A DNA stretch of 33,883 bases from Candidatus Zixiibacteriota bacterium (GCA_020348065.1 CP070742.1:3181648-3215530), one strand, 5' to 3'. Counted from the stretch's first letter, positions 1 through 8,811 are shown. Numbers and translations are program-made. The notes: a model not told the origin generated them from the sequence alone.

Positions 1-185
1 GGTATTCGTTCGGCGAGGAGCGGTTGGGTCAGGGACGAGACAACTCCATCGCCTATCTGACCGAAAACCGCGACATCGCCAAAGAGGTCTATTCGAAAAT
101 CCGGATGAAACTGGGGCTTGACAACGGCTCGAAAAAAGAGAAATCCAAAGAAGAGCCGAAACCGGAGAAAACGGCCAAAAAATAA
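1..185 (+). CDS. recA: RecA recombinase, C-terminal end (partial, 5' end outside window)
   Basis: The open frame entering from the left edge (reading from base 3) ends at a TAA at 183-185. Its residues include [13 protein letters not shown] and [14 protein letters not shown], the end of the RecA core, followed by a lysine/glutamate-rich tail ([17 protein letters not shown]). RecA forms the recombination and SOS filament on single-stranded DNA. An acidic/basic variable tail after the last core helix is normal for the family. Gene identity is also supported by recX directly downstream, 21 nt away. Only about 60 residues are visible, so the ATPase core cannot be checked here. Confidence 0.93.
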   Translation, partial: YSFGEERLGQGRDNSIAYLTENRDIAKEVYSKIRMKLGLDNGSKKEKSKEEPKPEKTAKK

Positions 186-206
186 CGGATTCCAACCAAT
201 ATTGAC

Positions 207-857
207 GTGGCCGAACTAATTATAACAGGCCTCGAGCCGGTCAAACGGAAGAAAGGATGGTTTGAACTTGTTGCCAGGGGCAAACCTCCTTTCTATATTT
301 ACGAAGAAACGATCTATAAAAATAGCCTGAAGGTCGGGGATATACTCTCCGAATCGCGTCTGAAGCAGATAAAGGAACAGGCCGACAGGGCCTGGCTCAA
401 ATACCGGGCTTTCCAGATCCTCTCCCGTCGCACGGTTCCGGAAAGGGAGCTCCGTCGAAAACTTACGGCCGAGAGAAAATCGTCGGGCTTGAGAGATGAG
501 GTTATATTATGGTTGAAACAATACGGATACATAGATGATTTCAGGTATGCCTGCGCTTATATAAGATCTCAAAGTTCGGGCGGAGGCAAGTCCCGGTTAT
601 ATCTTAAGAAAAAGCTGTTTGAGAAAGGGATAAACGGCGACACCTCGGAACTTGCTCTCGACACCGAGCTGGTTAACTATGATGAAGACTCAATCGTACT
701 GGAGCTCAGCCGTAAAAAACTGAAAAGCCTTAAGGATGAAAAACCGCTCAAGGTAAAGCAACGCCTTTCGACTTTTCTGCGGAGCCGGGGATTCGGCTGG
801 GATTCAATTAATAAAACCATATCGACCCTCATTAACGACAATCCGGATCTTGATTGA
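207..857 (+). CDS. recX: Regulatory protein RecX
   Basis: This 216-residue protein starts at GTG 207, 21 nt after recA, with no strong Shine-Dalgarno, which suggests expression as part of a recA-recX transcript. RecX caps and destabilises RecA filaments and inhibits RecA activity. Visible family traits are the three-helix RecX repeats: RAFQILSRRTVPERELRRKL (about residues 68-87), then VILWLKQYGYIDDFRYACAYI, then KSRLYLKKKLFEKGI, and a last repeat ending RSRGFGWDSINKTI. The first ~60 residues form a beta-rich region (ELVARGKPPFYIYEETI), common in longer RecX proteins. Its stop TGA shares its A with the ATG of the next gene. Confidence 0.93.
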   Translation: MAELIITGLEPVKRKKGWFELVARGKPPFYIYEETIYKNSLKVGDILSESRLKQIKEQADRAWLKYRAFQILSRRTVPERELRRKLTAERKSSGLRDEVILWLKQYGYIDDFRYACAYIRSQSSGGGKSRLYLKKKLFEKGINGDTSELALDTELVNYDEDSIVLELSRKKLKSLKDEKPLKVKQRLSTFLRSRGFGWDSINKTISTLINDNPDLD

Positions 858-1669
858 TGCCGTTTTATGACGCCGGCGACGCGGCGATCTTTTACGAGAT
901 TCATGGTGACGGCTTGCCCCTTATTCTGCTTCACGGCTACGCCTTGAACAGCGCCATGTGGGAGTTCCAGGTCCCGGCGCTTTCAAAACATTTTAAAGTA
1001 ATAACAGTTGATCTGCGCGGATTCGGACAATCGTCCTGCGGCAAAGAATGGTCCGGCTCCGCTATGGCTACCGACGTAATCGGCTTAATAAAAGAAATGA
1101 AACTTAAAGATGTTGCCGTTGCCGGTTTCTCCCTGAGCGGCGGGAGCGCCGTCCGGACGGCCTACGAATTACCTGATGTTGTAACAAAAATGATCCTGGT
1201 ATCGTCTATTTTGCCCAGTCGCGGCAAACCTCGTCCCAAAAAGGAGGAGGAGTACCAGGCAAAAGAGGAAAGCATATTGCGCCTTCGCGGCGTGGAGGCC
1301 TGGGCCGACGCCATCGGTTTGCGCAAGGGAAAGCTGGTGGACAACATCTTCAAACGCAATCCCGACGCCCGCCCGGTCTGGGATAAAATCATCGCCCGGC
1401 ACAATCCCGATTTTCTTCTGCAGATGATGGAAGCGCGAAAAAACAGCCAATCTCTGATCGATTGGCGATCAAAATTAAAAGAGATAAAGCAAAAAACTCT
1501 GCTGCTTTTCGGCGCCCGGGATAAGCAGTTCATCGACAGCGCCTACCATCTGGATATGGCCATACCCGACACCAGGTTAATTATCATAAAAGGCGCCGGG
1601 CATATGGTAAATTTGGAGAAGCCTGCCGAATTTAATAACAAAATTATGGAGTTTTTAAAGGAGGATTAA
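857..1669 (+). CDS. Alpha/beta-hydrolase fold esterase-like protein
   Basis: A 270-residue alpha/beta hydrolase of unknown substrate. The oxyanion-side HG motif (LILLHGYALNSAMW), the DLRGFGQSS loop, the nucleophile elbow GFSLSGG, an acid in LLLFGARDKQF and the catalytic histidine in GAGHMVNLEKP are all present in the right order, so the Ser-Asp-His triad looks intact. No signal peptide, so probably cytoplasmic. ATG 857 overlaps the recX stop by one base, giving translational coupling to recA-recX. A TTG at 854 would add one residue and is less likely. The 3' end overlaps the convergent ClC gene by 4 nt. The family includes haloperoxidase-like and 3-oxoadipate enol-lactonase-like enzymes; the substrate cannot be read from sequence. 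Confidence 0.88.
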   Translation: MPFYDAGDAAIFYEIHGDGLPLILLHGYALNSAMWEFQVPALSKHFKVITVDLRGFGQSSCGKEWSGSAMATDVIGLIKEMKLKDVAVAGFSLSGGSAVRTAYELPDVVTKMILVSSILPSRGKPRPKKEEEYQAKEESILRLRGVEAWADAIGLRKGKLVDNIFKRNPDARPVWDKIIARHNPDFLLQMMEARKNSQSLIDWRSKLKEIKQKTLLLFGARDKQFIDSAYHLDMAIPDTRLIIIKGAGHMVNLEKPAEFNNKIMEFLKED

Positions 1670-3453
1670 CCTCTCTCCCCTCTCTCCACCATCCTTCTCA
1701 TCAACTGCTTGTTATAATAATTGATGAGATCATCCTTGTAGAGAACCCCCATAATCGAGGAGGGATCGGCCCGGGATACCACCGGCAACAGGTCGAAATC
1801 GCGCCTGCCGAACTTCTCCAGCGCCTGGTTGAGGTTCTCGTTCTCGGTTACGGCTACGACCTCGCGGCTGGCGATATCAGCCGCGATTATCAAAGGATCG
1901 ATCTCATGTTTGGTAAGCACCGTTCGCAGATCCTGAAACGATATCATCCCGTAGAGACGGCCGCCGGGCGTGACCACCGGCAGCGTGGTTTCCTTGGATT
2001 CCTCCAGATAATGATAAATCATGGCGAGGTTGGTATTCATGGGAATGGTTTTGAATTCCCTGCGCATAACCTCGCCTACCCTGAGAATGTCCAGAAGGTT
2101 GACATCGCGGCCGCCGCTTAAAGTTATCCCCCGGCGTTTTAGTTTCAGGGTATAGATCGACGGGCTCAAAAGCCGCCGCGCGACGAGTGTAGAAAAAACG
2201 CAGGCAATCATCAAAGCCAGCATGATCCGGTAGTCTTTGGTCATCTCGAAAACGATAAGGATCGACGTTATGGTGGCGTGGGTGGTGCCGGCCACCACCG
2301 CCGCCATCCCTACCAGGGCGTAGGCGCCGGGATGGGCGGTGACGGTCGGGAACAGCGAATGTGCGATATATCCGAAAAATCCTCCGGCCATAGCCCCCAT
2401 AAAAAGCGAGGGCGCGAAAATTCCTCCCGAATTGCCGGATCCCAGAGTAAGGTTTGTGGCCAGGATTTTTAACACCACCAGGGCAAGCATGGTGTACCAC
2501 AAACCCTCCCCCCCGAGTACGGAACTTATCGCTTCATAACCGTCGGAAAAAATCGCCGGGGCCGTAAGATGATGAAAGCCGGCGTAATTCAATCTGATCG
2601 CCAGAAGGCCGGTAAAACCGAGCAAAATCCCGCCCAGCGCCGGCTTCAAATAGCCGGGCAGTTTTATCTTATAATCAAAAACATCCTCGGTCATATAAAG
2701 GGTCTTTGTAAAAAGTACAGCCACTATCCCGGCAAAACCTCCAAGTATGATATAGAGCGGGATTTCCCAGGCGGAAACAAGTTCATAGGGGGGAACCACA
2801 AAGGCCGGCGTATCATGCAGAATCGTCCGCGAAACCACCGATGCCAAGACCGAAGAGAGTATTACCGGGGAAAAGGTCTTAATGGTAAAGTCGCCCAGTA
2901 TCACTTCCAGGGCGAATATCACCCCCGCTATCGGGGCGTTGAATACGGCCGATATCCCGCCGGCCGCCCCGCACCCGACCAAGATTTTCACCCTGTCACC
3001 CGACAGCCTGAAAATTTGACCGATAGTCGATCCGACTGCCGCCCCGATCTGGACAATTGGCCCCTCCCGGCCGGCCGACCCGCCGGAACCGATACAGATC
3101 GCCGAGGCCACTGCCTTGGCCACCGCCACTCTGGGCCTAATGACTCCCGATTTCAGCGCTACCGCGGACATAACCTCCGGTACGCCGTGTCCCTTGGCCT
3201 CGGAGGCGTAAAAATACACTATCGGACCCACAAGCAACCCCCCTGCCATCGGCACAAGAGGGATCAGCCATTCAATACCATGACCGAAAAACAGGTCGCG
3301 GAAGGAAAGAATCAACCATCGAAAAGCAACCGCCCCCATGCCGGTGGAAACCCCCACCACGAACGACAGGATTATCAGGTAGGTGTTTTCCGAGAATCGG
3401 GTCTTCTCGGCCGCTTTGTGGATAAACTCCTGAAAACGGTCCCTGTTTACCAT
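1666..3453 (-). CDS. ClC-family chloride channel/antiporter with C-terminal CBS pair
   Basis: About 595 residues from ATG 3453; a TTG at 3489 would add 12 residues. The start MVNRDRFQEF leads straight into the first membrane helix and fits the family better. It is an integral membrane ClC protein moving chloride, or exchanging it for protons. Signatures seen: GHGVPE (the anion-coordinating segment, usually GSGIP), GSGGSAGREGPIVQIG with the gating glutamate in GREGP, and GNSGGIFAPSLFMGA. Two CBS motifs follow in the last ~130 residues (GEVMRREFKTIPMN... LPVVTPGGRLYGMIS and ...DFDLLPVVSRADPSSIMGVLYKDDL). A His replaces the usual filter Ser, and an Asp (LHDTPAF) lies near the position of the E. 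coli proton-glutamate. It is convergent with the hydrolase gene, with a 4-nt tail overlap. Confidence 0.92.
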   Translation of the reverse strand: MVNRDRFQEFIHKAAEKTRFSENTYLIILSFVVGVSTGMGAVAFRWLILSFRDLFFGHGIEWLIPLVPMAGGLLVGPIVYFYASEAKGHGVPEVMSAVALKSGVIRPRVAVAKAVASAICIGSGGSAGREGPIVQIGAAVGSTIGQIFRLSGDRVKILVGCGAAGGISAVFNAPIAGVIFALEVILGDFTIKTFSPVILSSVLASVVSRTILHDTPAFVVPPYELVSAWEIPLYIILGGFAGIVAVLFTKTLYMTEDVFDYKIKLPGYLKPALGGILLGFTGLLAIRLNYAGFHHLTAPAIFSDGYEAISSVLGGEGLWYTMLALVVLKILATNLTLGSGNSGGIFAPSLFMGAMAGGFFGYIAHSLFPTVTAHPGAYALVGMAAVVAGTTHATITSILIVFEMTKDYRIMLALMIACVFSTLVARRLLSPSIYTLKLKRRGITLSGGRDVNLLDILRVGEVMRREFKTIPMNTNLAMIYHYLEESKETTLPVVTPGGRLYGMISFQDLRTVLTKHEIDPLIIAADIASREVVAVTENENLNQALEKFGRRDFDLLPVVSRADPSSIMGVLYKDDLINYYNKQLMRRMVERGERG

Positions 3454-3538
3454 CGCTGAAAATATTTGGGTGAAAGCGAAATTTGTCAACTTATCTATAA
3501 AATAAACATGGTAATGGATGGGCGGTAAAGATTTTTAA

Positions 3539-5002
3539 TTAGAACTTATCCAGGTAATTGGCATTATTGATATTATACTTGTCGCCGTCAATTATCCTGG
3601 TAACATTTATTCCCGATTCTTTGGAAAGATCGATTACCTTCACCTGGTCGAGTTCCAGCAATCCGCTTTCGTCAGCTACAATCTTGACCTTAGGATTTTC
3701 AGGATCCTTCGGATTGCTCCTGGTCACTATGCCGACCTGGTTTGACGATAGCGCCACCACCGTGCCTACGGGATAAATCCCCAGAGCGTTGATAAACACT
3801 TTAAGCAAAATCGGATCAAACGACGAGCCGGCCCTGTTTGCCATGTTCGTAATTACTTCATCGGGAAGATTTTTCTTGCGATGATAGACTCTTCCCGACG
3901 ACATGGCATTATAAGTGTCGGCGACTGCCACGATTCGCGCGAACAAGGTGGGAATACGTTTTTTTAAAAGCTGGGGGTACCCCGCTCCGTCATAAGATAT
4001 ATGATGTTCGTACACGGCCGAGGTTGCCCGCGCCGTTGTCTCTTCCACGCTGCGGGTTTTCAAGAGAAACTTTACGCCGTATATGGGATGCCTGCGCATA
4101 AGCTCCCAATCGTACTCGTCATAAGAATCAGGTTTGTTCACCAGATCGATGGGGAGCTTGGTTTTGCCTATGTCATGTATCAGCGCTCCGACGCCGAGGT
4201 TGGAAAGGCGTTTCCGATCAAGGCCCAGATTATGCCCCAGGATCAGCGAGAGCACGCAGACATTAACCGAATGAACGTAGGTATAATCATCAAAACTGCG
4301 GAGCGCCGTCATCTCCATCAGCGCCGACTCATCCTCAATTATTACATCTATTAGCTGCTGCACCACTCTCTTGGTTTTGGCAATATTCACCGAATTTTGG
4401 CTTTTCGCCTGGTTCATGGTATTATGTACAACCGAAACCGCCGAGAAAAACGTCTTTTTCGCTTTCGCCCGAATCGCTCTGTATTTATCCGCATCCTCCG
4501 GTTCTTCGGCTTCCTGCGAATATCTCGAGGGGATAATATTCTCGATGCCCAGCTCGATAAGCCTGCTCTTTATGGCGTCATAGTTTTCTTCCCTGTTCTC
4601 CCCGCTTTCGAATCCTGTCATGAAAAATATAAATTTATCAAGCTCCCGCGGATCCAGCCCGCTCGTTAACGTTAAACCCGATATGCCCAGCTCCGGCCAG
4701 CGTTCGAGAAAATAGGTCATCGCCACCTCGCTCTCGCGGTCGGCTTTCAACCTGACGCCGTTCAGGTACATATAACCACCCTTTATGGCCAGCGAAAAAT
4801 CGGCCTCATCATCGAAAATCTGCTTTAATATACCCCTTAGTTTTGACGCTTGCTCGATATAACGGTTGTTGTTGGCCTCATACATTCCCGCCACCTTGAA
4901 CGTAGCATGCAGTAGATTTACCAGATGCCGCCCCTGCTCGTCCAGAAGGGCTTCTATAAGTTCATTTTTATCTTTGAGTTCATTTATGGAATTGTTAAGC
5001 AA
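3539..5002 (-). CDS. HD-GYP domain protein, probable cyclic-di-GMP phosphodiesterase
   Basis: A 487-residue cytoplasmic protein. Residues ~25-160 form an uncharacterised N-terminal domain. The HD-GYP domain follows at ~240-405 with H244, the HD pair in GALIHDIGKTKL (276-277), HH (333-334), DGAGYP (338-343) and D362 (ADTYNAM), so every metal and GYP position I can check is intact. A small beta domain (VALSSNQVGIVTRSN) closes the protein. HD-GYP enzymes hydrolyse c-di-GMP to pGpG/GMP. The start is TTG 5002, preceded by GGGAG with 7-nt spacing, and lies inside the end of the upstream HEAT gene (8-nt overlap), so the two are translationally coupled. Pilins are a common output of c-di-GMP, and the pilin cluster lies upstream on the same strand. 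Confidence 0.92.
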   Translation of the reverse strand: MLNNSINELKDKNELIEALLDEQGRHLVNLLHATFKVAGMYEANNNRYIEQASKLRGILKQIFDDEADFSLAIKGGYMYLNGVRLKADRESEVAMTYFLERWPELGISGLTLTSGLDPRELDKFIFFMTGFESGENREENYDAIKSRLIELGIENIIPSRYSQEAEEPEDADKYRAIRAKAKKTFFSAVSVVHNTMNQAKSQNSVNIAKTKRVVQQLIDVIIEDESALMEMTALRSFDDYTYVHSVNVCVLSLILGHNLGLDRKRLSNLGVGALIHDIGKTKLPIDLVNKPDSYDEYDWELMRRHPIYGVKFLLKTRSVEETTARATSAVYEHHISYDGAGYPQLLKKRIPTLFARIVAVADTYNAMSSGRVYHRKKNLPDEVITNMANRAGSSFDPILLKVFINALGIYPVGTVVALSSNQVGIVTRSNPKDPENPKVKIVADESGLLELDQVKVIDLSKESGINVTRIIDGDKYNINNANYLDKF

Positions 5003-6776
5003 TTTCTTTCTCCCTCAATCGTTTATTGATGGCGCGCCTCGCGGCATCAGCCAGCCTTTTATTCCTGGATTTGGAAATTTTGTCCAGAACCTGATAGGCC
5101 GGGGGACTGAATATGCATCCCAGGGCCATGACCGCGTAATATTTTATCCTGTCCTCTTTTTCGGACGGTATCAATATTGTGCGAGTAGCCATCTTCTTCA
5201 GCTGCTCAAACGCCTGTTTTCCGCCTAATCTCGCGTACGCTTCCAGAATCTCTTTTATCTGGTCTGTGGGGCGATTTTTAAACTTCTTGTCCTCGATCAT
5301 ATTTTCCACGTGCACAAACGCCTTTTCCGATTTCCTTCTCACCAGTTCTTTTAGCGAGAGAGTCTGGAGACTCTCGCTTTCATCTTTAAGCGCCATTATC
5401 AAGAAGTTGGCGGATTGTTCATTGTCAATTCTGGCCGCGGAGACTATTGTCTCTTTTCTTACCCTTATATCCGAATGAGTTATCGTCCTCTGAAAATAGT
5501 TCAGGGCCTGGGGGCTGGCGATCCTGCCCAGAATCATTACTACATTCCGCACCACATACCACCTCGGATTTTCAGTCCCTTTTCCCAGAACTTCGACATG
5601 ATCGGCGGCAACGGTCTCCAGAGACTGGCATACCGCCCTTCTCGCGGGATAATGACTCAACTCCCCGAGAGCCCAGATAAGAGGGGTCACCGCCTCCCAG
5701 GATAGCATGGCCAAATATTCGGTAACCTCGGAATAATTGATATCTTTAGAGTTGTTCAGCGTGTCAACCAAAATCCTGATCCTCTCCGAGGCTCCGAAGC
5801 CCTTTATGAATTCCTCGATTCTTTTCTCTTTCTCGTCTCCAAGTGTCTTAAGGGCCTCTCGCAATTCCTTGGTCATCTTAAAAATCGTTATCGCCGATCT
5901 CAAATCCTCGGCTTTTATAAAATCATCCCTGACTTTGGAGATCAAATCCAGCGTCTCGTTATAACTGGCGTTATCTCCCTCGGCCCCCAAAATTTCAAAC
6001 AAAATGTCTATTATATACTGCTTGCATTTGAAATTATCATCTGCCTGCAACATCTCGGCGATTGCCGATTTTTCCGAATCATCATACTCCGTTAACCTTT
6101 TTATATAGTCCGCCACGTTGTCCGGCACATTTTTATACCCGGCGGGTAATTTCCTGGCTTTGTTCTTGTCCGAATCGAGATTGAAATCTTCCTCGGTTAA
6201 CCCGAGTTCGCTGTTTTCCAGAATCATTTTCCTGTAATCGATTCCGGACGATTTAAGCGGCGTCTTAATCTTGGAGGTCCCGTATTCAAACGTCTCTATA
6301 TCAAGAGAATCATCCATGAGTTTATATGAAATTTTCTCAAAGCCGATCTCCCACAAAAGGGTGGCGAGATCGTCCTCAACATGCGCCGATCTTGTGACAA
6401 GCGCCAGGATATCGACAAACCTGTCGAGTTCCTCAAAGGGCAGACCTTTATAAAATTCCAGCTCTACTATACCATCACGGAAAAAAGGATGAGCGAAATT
6501 CTCGGCTTTGTTTTTCGCCCTATATATGATTTGATCGCTGAATAGAACGGCGTCGGTTTCGATCTTCAATTTTAATTTGTCCATTTCGCCTAATACCGCG
6601 GTGAAATCGGAATTGAGTTTTTCCATAAATTGCTGGGGAAGCTTGGATGATGACGGATATACGAGTTTAGCTTTGACTGTTTTTATCAGCTGGTTGAATA
6701 CCTCGGCTACGCTTCTGATCTGTACTTCATCGATTTCAATAAAATCAGACTCATCTATTTGAATCATTTCCGGCAT
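4995..6776 (-). CDS. HEAT-repeat protein, partner of the HD-GYP gene
   Basis: A 593-residue soluble protein without signal peptide or membrane helices. The first ~160 residues look homologous to the N-terminal domain of the neighbouring HD-GYP protein: both have an extended strand pair (KIETDAVLFSDQIIYRA / LAIKGGYMYLNGVRLKAD), then GLPFEELDRFVDIL / GLDPRELDKFIFFM, then an E-x-G-x-E-x-I helix. A charged helical linker follows, and from about residue 355 there are HEAT-like helical hairpins (e.g. PRWYVVRNVVMILGRIASPQ, SDIRVRKETIVSAARI). HEAT arrays bind proteins, so it is probably a scaffold or regulator of the phosphodiesterase; that is inference. ATG 6776 has an AAGGGTGA ribosome site. Confidence 0.78.
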   Translation of the reverse strand: MPEMIQIDESDFIEIDEVQIRSVAEVFNQLIKTVKAKLVYPSSSKLPQQFMEKLNSDFTAVLGEMDKLKLKIETDAVLFSDQIIYRAKNKAENFAHPFFRDGIVELEFYKGLPFEELDRFVDILALVTRSAHVEDDLATLLWEIGFEKISYKLMDDSLDIETFEYGTSKIKTPLKSSGIDYRKMILENSELGLTEEDFNLDSDKNKARKLPAGYKNVPDNVADYIKRLTEYDDSEKSAIAEMLQADDNFKCKQYIIDILFEILGAEGDNASYNETLDLISKVRDDFIKAEDLRSAITIFKMTKELREALKTLGDEKEKRIEEFIKGFGASERIRILVDTLNNSKDINYSEVTEYLAMLSWEAVTPLIWALGELSHYPARRAVCQSLETVAADHVEVLGKGTENPRWYVVRNVVMILGRIASPQALNYFQRTITHSDIRVRKETIVSAARIDNEQSANFLIMALKDESESLQTLSLKELVRRKSEKAFVHVENMIEDKKFKNRPTDQIKEILEAYARLGGKQAFEQLKKMATRTILIPSEKEDRIKYYAVMALGCIFSPPAYQVLDKISKSRNKRLADAARRAINKRLREKEIA

Positions 6777-6807
6777 ATTTCACCCTTATACAGGCAAATG
6801 TTAAATC

Positions 6808-6821
6808 CGCGATAAATCGCG
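6808..6821. promoter_or_regulatory. 14-bp palindrome upstream of the HEAT/HD-GYP operon
   Basis: CGCGAT AA ATCGCG is a perfect 6+2+6 inverted repeat 32 bp upstream of the HEAT gene start, in the 154-bp gap after murQ. The surrounding DNA is AT-rich (TATAAG-like hexamers at ~6830). It could be an operator or a small leader hairpin; no T-run follows, so it is not a normal terminator. Confidence 0.35.
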
Positions 6822-6930
6822 AAAACGCCTTATAAATAATTTCGGATGAAAGACAGTTTGTTGTTAATGAAAATGGCGGTTATTTTTCAAAATGAAACCC
6901 TGAAGCGGGAAAAATCGTTAAAAAATCGGC

Positions 6931-7902
6931 CTACTCGGCTCTTTTGGCCGATTTCCTTAACGCCTTATAAATCAATCCATCGGAGGATTTGATAAGTTTT
7001 CCGGATTCCGCCCTGGATAATCCCGTTTTACTCATTATAATGGCGAGTTTGACCGATCTCCCCGCTTTTTCAAGCAATTCCCCCGCACTATCGTATTCTA
7101 AACCACAAACATCCATGAGTATTTTTTTCGATCTCTCCCTCAACTTTTCCGATGTGGCCATCAGGTCCACCATGCGGTTTCCATAAACGCGCCCGGTTCT
7201 GATCATAGCCGCGGTGGAGATCATATTCAATGTCATCTTCTGGGCGGTTCCCGCCTTCATCCTCGACGATCCCGCAATAATCTCGGGCCCGACCACAAGA
7301 CAGATATTCAGATCGAAATCTTTCGGCGCTATTTCCCTGGGATTGCAGGATACAAATACGGTTTTCGCTCCTCTTTTCTTTGCGATTCGAAGACCTTCCA
7401 GCACAAACGGGGTCCGTTTTGAGGCCGTAATCCCTATCGCCACGTCGCGTTTTCCTATTTTTCTCCGTTTGACCTCCTTAACAGCAGCCTCGATATCGTC
7501 TTCGACTCCTTCCCTGGAACGTATCAGGGACGGGGACCCGCCGGAAATAATGCCCTGTATCAATTCGGGATCGGTCCCGAATGTGGGAGGGCATTCCGCC
7601 GCGTCCAGGACACCCAGGCGGCCGGAGGTTCCCGCGCCTATATAGAAAAGTCTTCCTCCCGACCTGAATGCCTCTACAACCATATCAACCGCCCTCCCGA
7701 TATATTTAATCTCATGGGCAACGGCATCTGCCACAATTCTATCCTCTTTGTTTATTAATCGGAGTATGGATCTCGTGGAAAGCCGATCAATGTTTTTTGA
7801 CGATGGATTTAAGCTTTCGGTTAAAAGTCCCGACAGTTCGTCGAAAACGTCGCGCCCTCGTGGAGCCGATCTATTTTTATTTTTGCCGGATCTATTCTTC
7901 AA
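6931..7902 (-). CDS. murQ: N-acetylmuramic acid 6-phosphate etherase MurQ
   Basis: A 323-residue cytoplasmic SIS-domain enzyme that cleaves the lactyl ether of MurNAc-6-phosphate to give GlcNAc-6-phosphate and D-lactate in peptidoglycan recycling. Family motifs: GAGTSGRLGVLDAAECPPTFG with the first catalytic Glu, REGVEDD with the second, GITASKRTPFVL, CNPRE, GPEIIAGSSRMKAGTAQKM and GNRMVDLMATSEKL. The start is TTG 7902, which overlaps the TGA of the upstream lipoprotein gene (TTGA), so translation is coupled. The N-terminus has a basic stretch (KNRSGKNKNRSAPRGRD) longer than in E. coli MurQ. No murP, anmK or nagA neighbour is present, so the source of MurNAc-6-P is not shown here. Confidence 0.96.
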   Translation of the reverse strand: MKNRSGKNKNRSAPRGRDVFDELSGLLTESLNPSSKNIDRLSTRSILRLINKEDRIVADAVAHEIKYIGRAVDMVVEAFRSGGRLFYIGAGTSGRLGVLDAAECPPTFGTDPELIQGIISGGSPSLIRSREGVEDDIEAAVKEVKRRKIGKRDVAIGITASKRTPFVLEGLRIAKKRGAKTVFVSCNPREIAPKDFDLNICLVVGPEIIAGSSRMKAGTAQKMTLNMISTAAMIRTGRVYGNRMVDLMATSEKLRERSKKILMDVCGLEYDSAGELLEKAGRSVKLAIIMSKTGLSRAESGKLIKSSDGLIYKALRKSAKRAE

Positions 7903-8645
7903 AAAACGACTCTGATAGAATCGATGGGAGCGATTGTCCCGTAACCCGCGGTCCCTGACGGTTCCGCGAGCGGTCTTACAGGCACATCATCCGGAAGCGG
8001 AAATTTCAGACCCACGTAGGGTAGAAAACCTCTGTTAAAGGCAATAAGGTAAACGTAATAGGTTCCGAAGATCTCATCTCCGATACCATCCTCAAAGGTT
8101 TGTGCGGGAATGGTATACGACCTGGCAGTGCCGCCCAGTAAAATGCTGAGAGGAATCGAACCATCATCGGGCGAATACAGGGTCGATACTCCCAGTATAT
8201 AGGCGGTGGCGCCGTCGGCGGCCGACCACTCAACAAATACATCGCTGGAAATAGCCATCTCGGAGGGGGTCATGTTGGTCACTCCGAAACTATCGGGCAG
8301 ATTCAGTATCAGGGTATCGAGATAATCGTCGACATCGCTTTCAAACGTAATAGTCGCCAACCCGGTGTTAAGCGGGGCAAAGAGCGTATCGAAATAAATG
8401 CTGCCGCCGGCATTCTGGATGACTATGCCGTTAACCTTTATCACCGCTTCCGAATACGGAACCCCCTCCCTGAAAAACTCGATATCCGCCCTGTTTCTTC
8501 CGGTAGAGTAATCTTTGATAAGAGACAACTCCGTCGAAAACGAGAGCTCGTCTATCGCCCTGCTGGTGGAACTCCTGCGATCGCAGCCCGTTAAAAGCGC
8601 CAGACAAAATGCGCCACACAATATTAAAGCCGATTTCCAATTCAT
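7899..8645 (-). CDS. Lipoprotein with a fibronectin-III-like domain
   Basis: A 248-residue predicted lipoprotein: MNWKSALILCGAFCLALLTGC has a lipobox (LLTGC) with the acceptor Cys at residue 21. The next ~80 residues are beta-rich and unrecognised. Residues ~130-215 resemble a fibronectin type III fold (DVFVEWSAADGATAYILGVS ... SYTIPAQTF ... TYYVYLIAFNRG). Likely an envelope adhesion or binding protein; no enzymatic motif seen. It is the first gene of a two-gene unit with murQ (4-nt overlap), an odd partnership that may hint at a cell-wall-related role. The gene could not be assigned to a named family. Confidence 0.7.
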   Translation of the reverse strand: MNWKSALILCGAFCLALLTGCDRRSSTSRAIDELSFSTELSLIKDYSTGRNRADIEFFREGVPYSEAVIKVNGIVIQNAGGSIYFDTLFAPLNTGLATITFESDVDDYLDTLILNLPDSFGVTNMTPSEMAISSDVFVEWSAADGATAYILGVSTLYSPDDGSIPLSILLGGTARSYTIPAQTFEDGIGDEIFGTYYVYLIAFNRGFLPYVGLKFPLPDDVPVRPLAEPSGTAGYGTIAPIDSIRVVF

Positions 8646-8666
8646 CTTAATACCATCCGTATAATA

Positions 8667-8695
8667 TCAATATTATTGTTTCATCCGCCTGTCAA
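8667..8695 (-). promoter_or_regulatory. Candidate sigma-70 promoter for the lipoprotein-murQ unit
   Basis: On the minus strand TTGACA (8690-8695) is followed, after 17 nt, by TATTGA (8667-8672), ending 21 bp before the lipoprotein start. The -35 is perfect and the -10 is poor. It is the best promoter-like arrangement in the gap after the small membrane gene. Confidence 0.35.
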
Positions 8696-8811
8696 CATAG
8701 TTAATCCATCCGACTTAAAACAATCCCTACCGGATTTTAAGTTTCACAAGTTGCAATCTCCTGCAAAATCAACAAATTATGATTTTTCTTGACGTAACCG
8801 CCGCGCCGGTC

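Noticed and set aside
2569-3459. A 296-codon open frame on the plus strand
   Set aside because: It lies wholly inside the ClC gene on the other strand, whose motifs are conserved; the antisense product is Arg/His/Pro-rich and looks like nothing.
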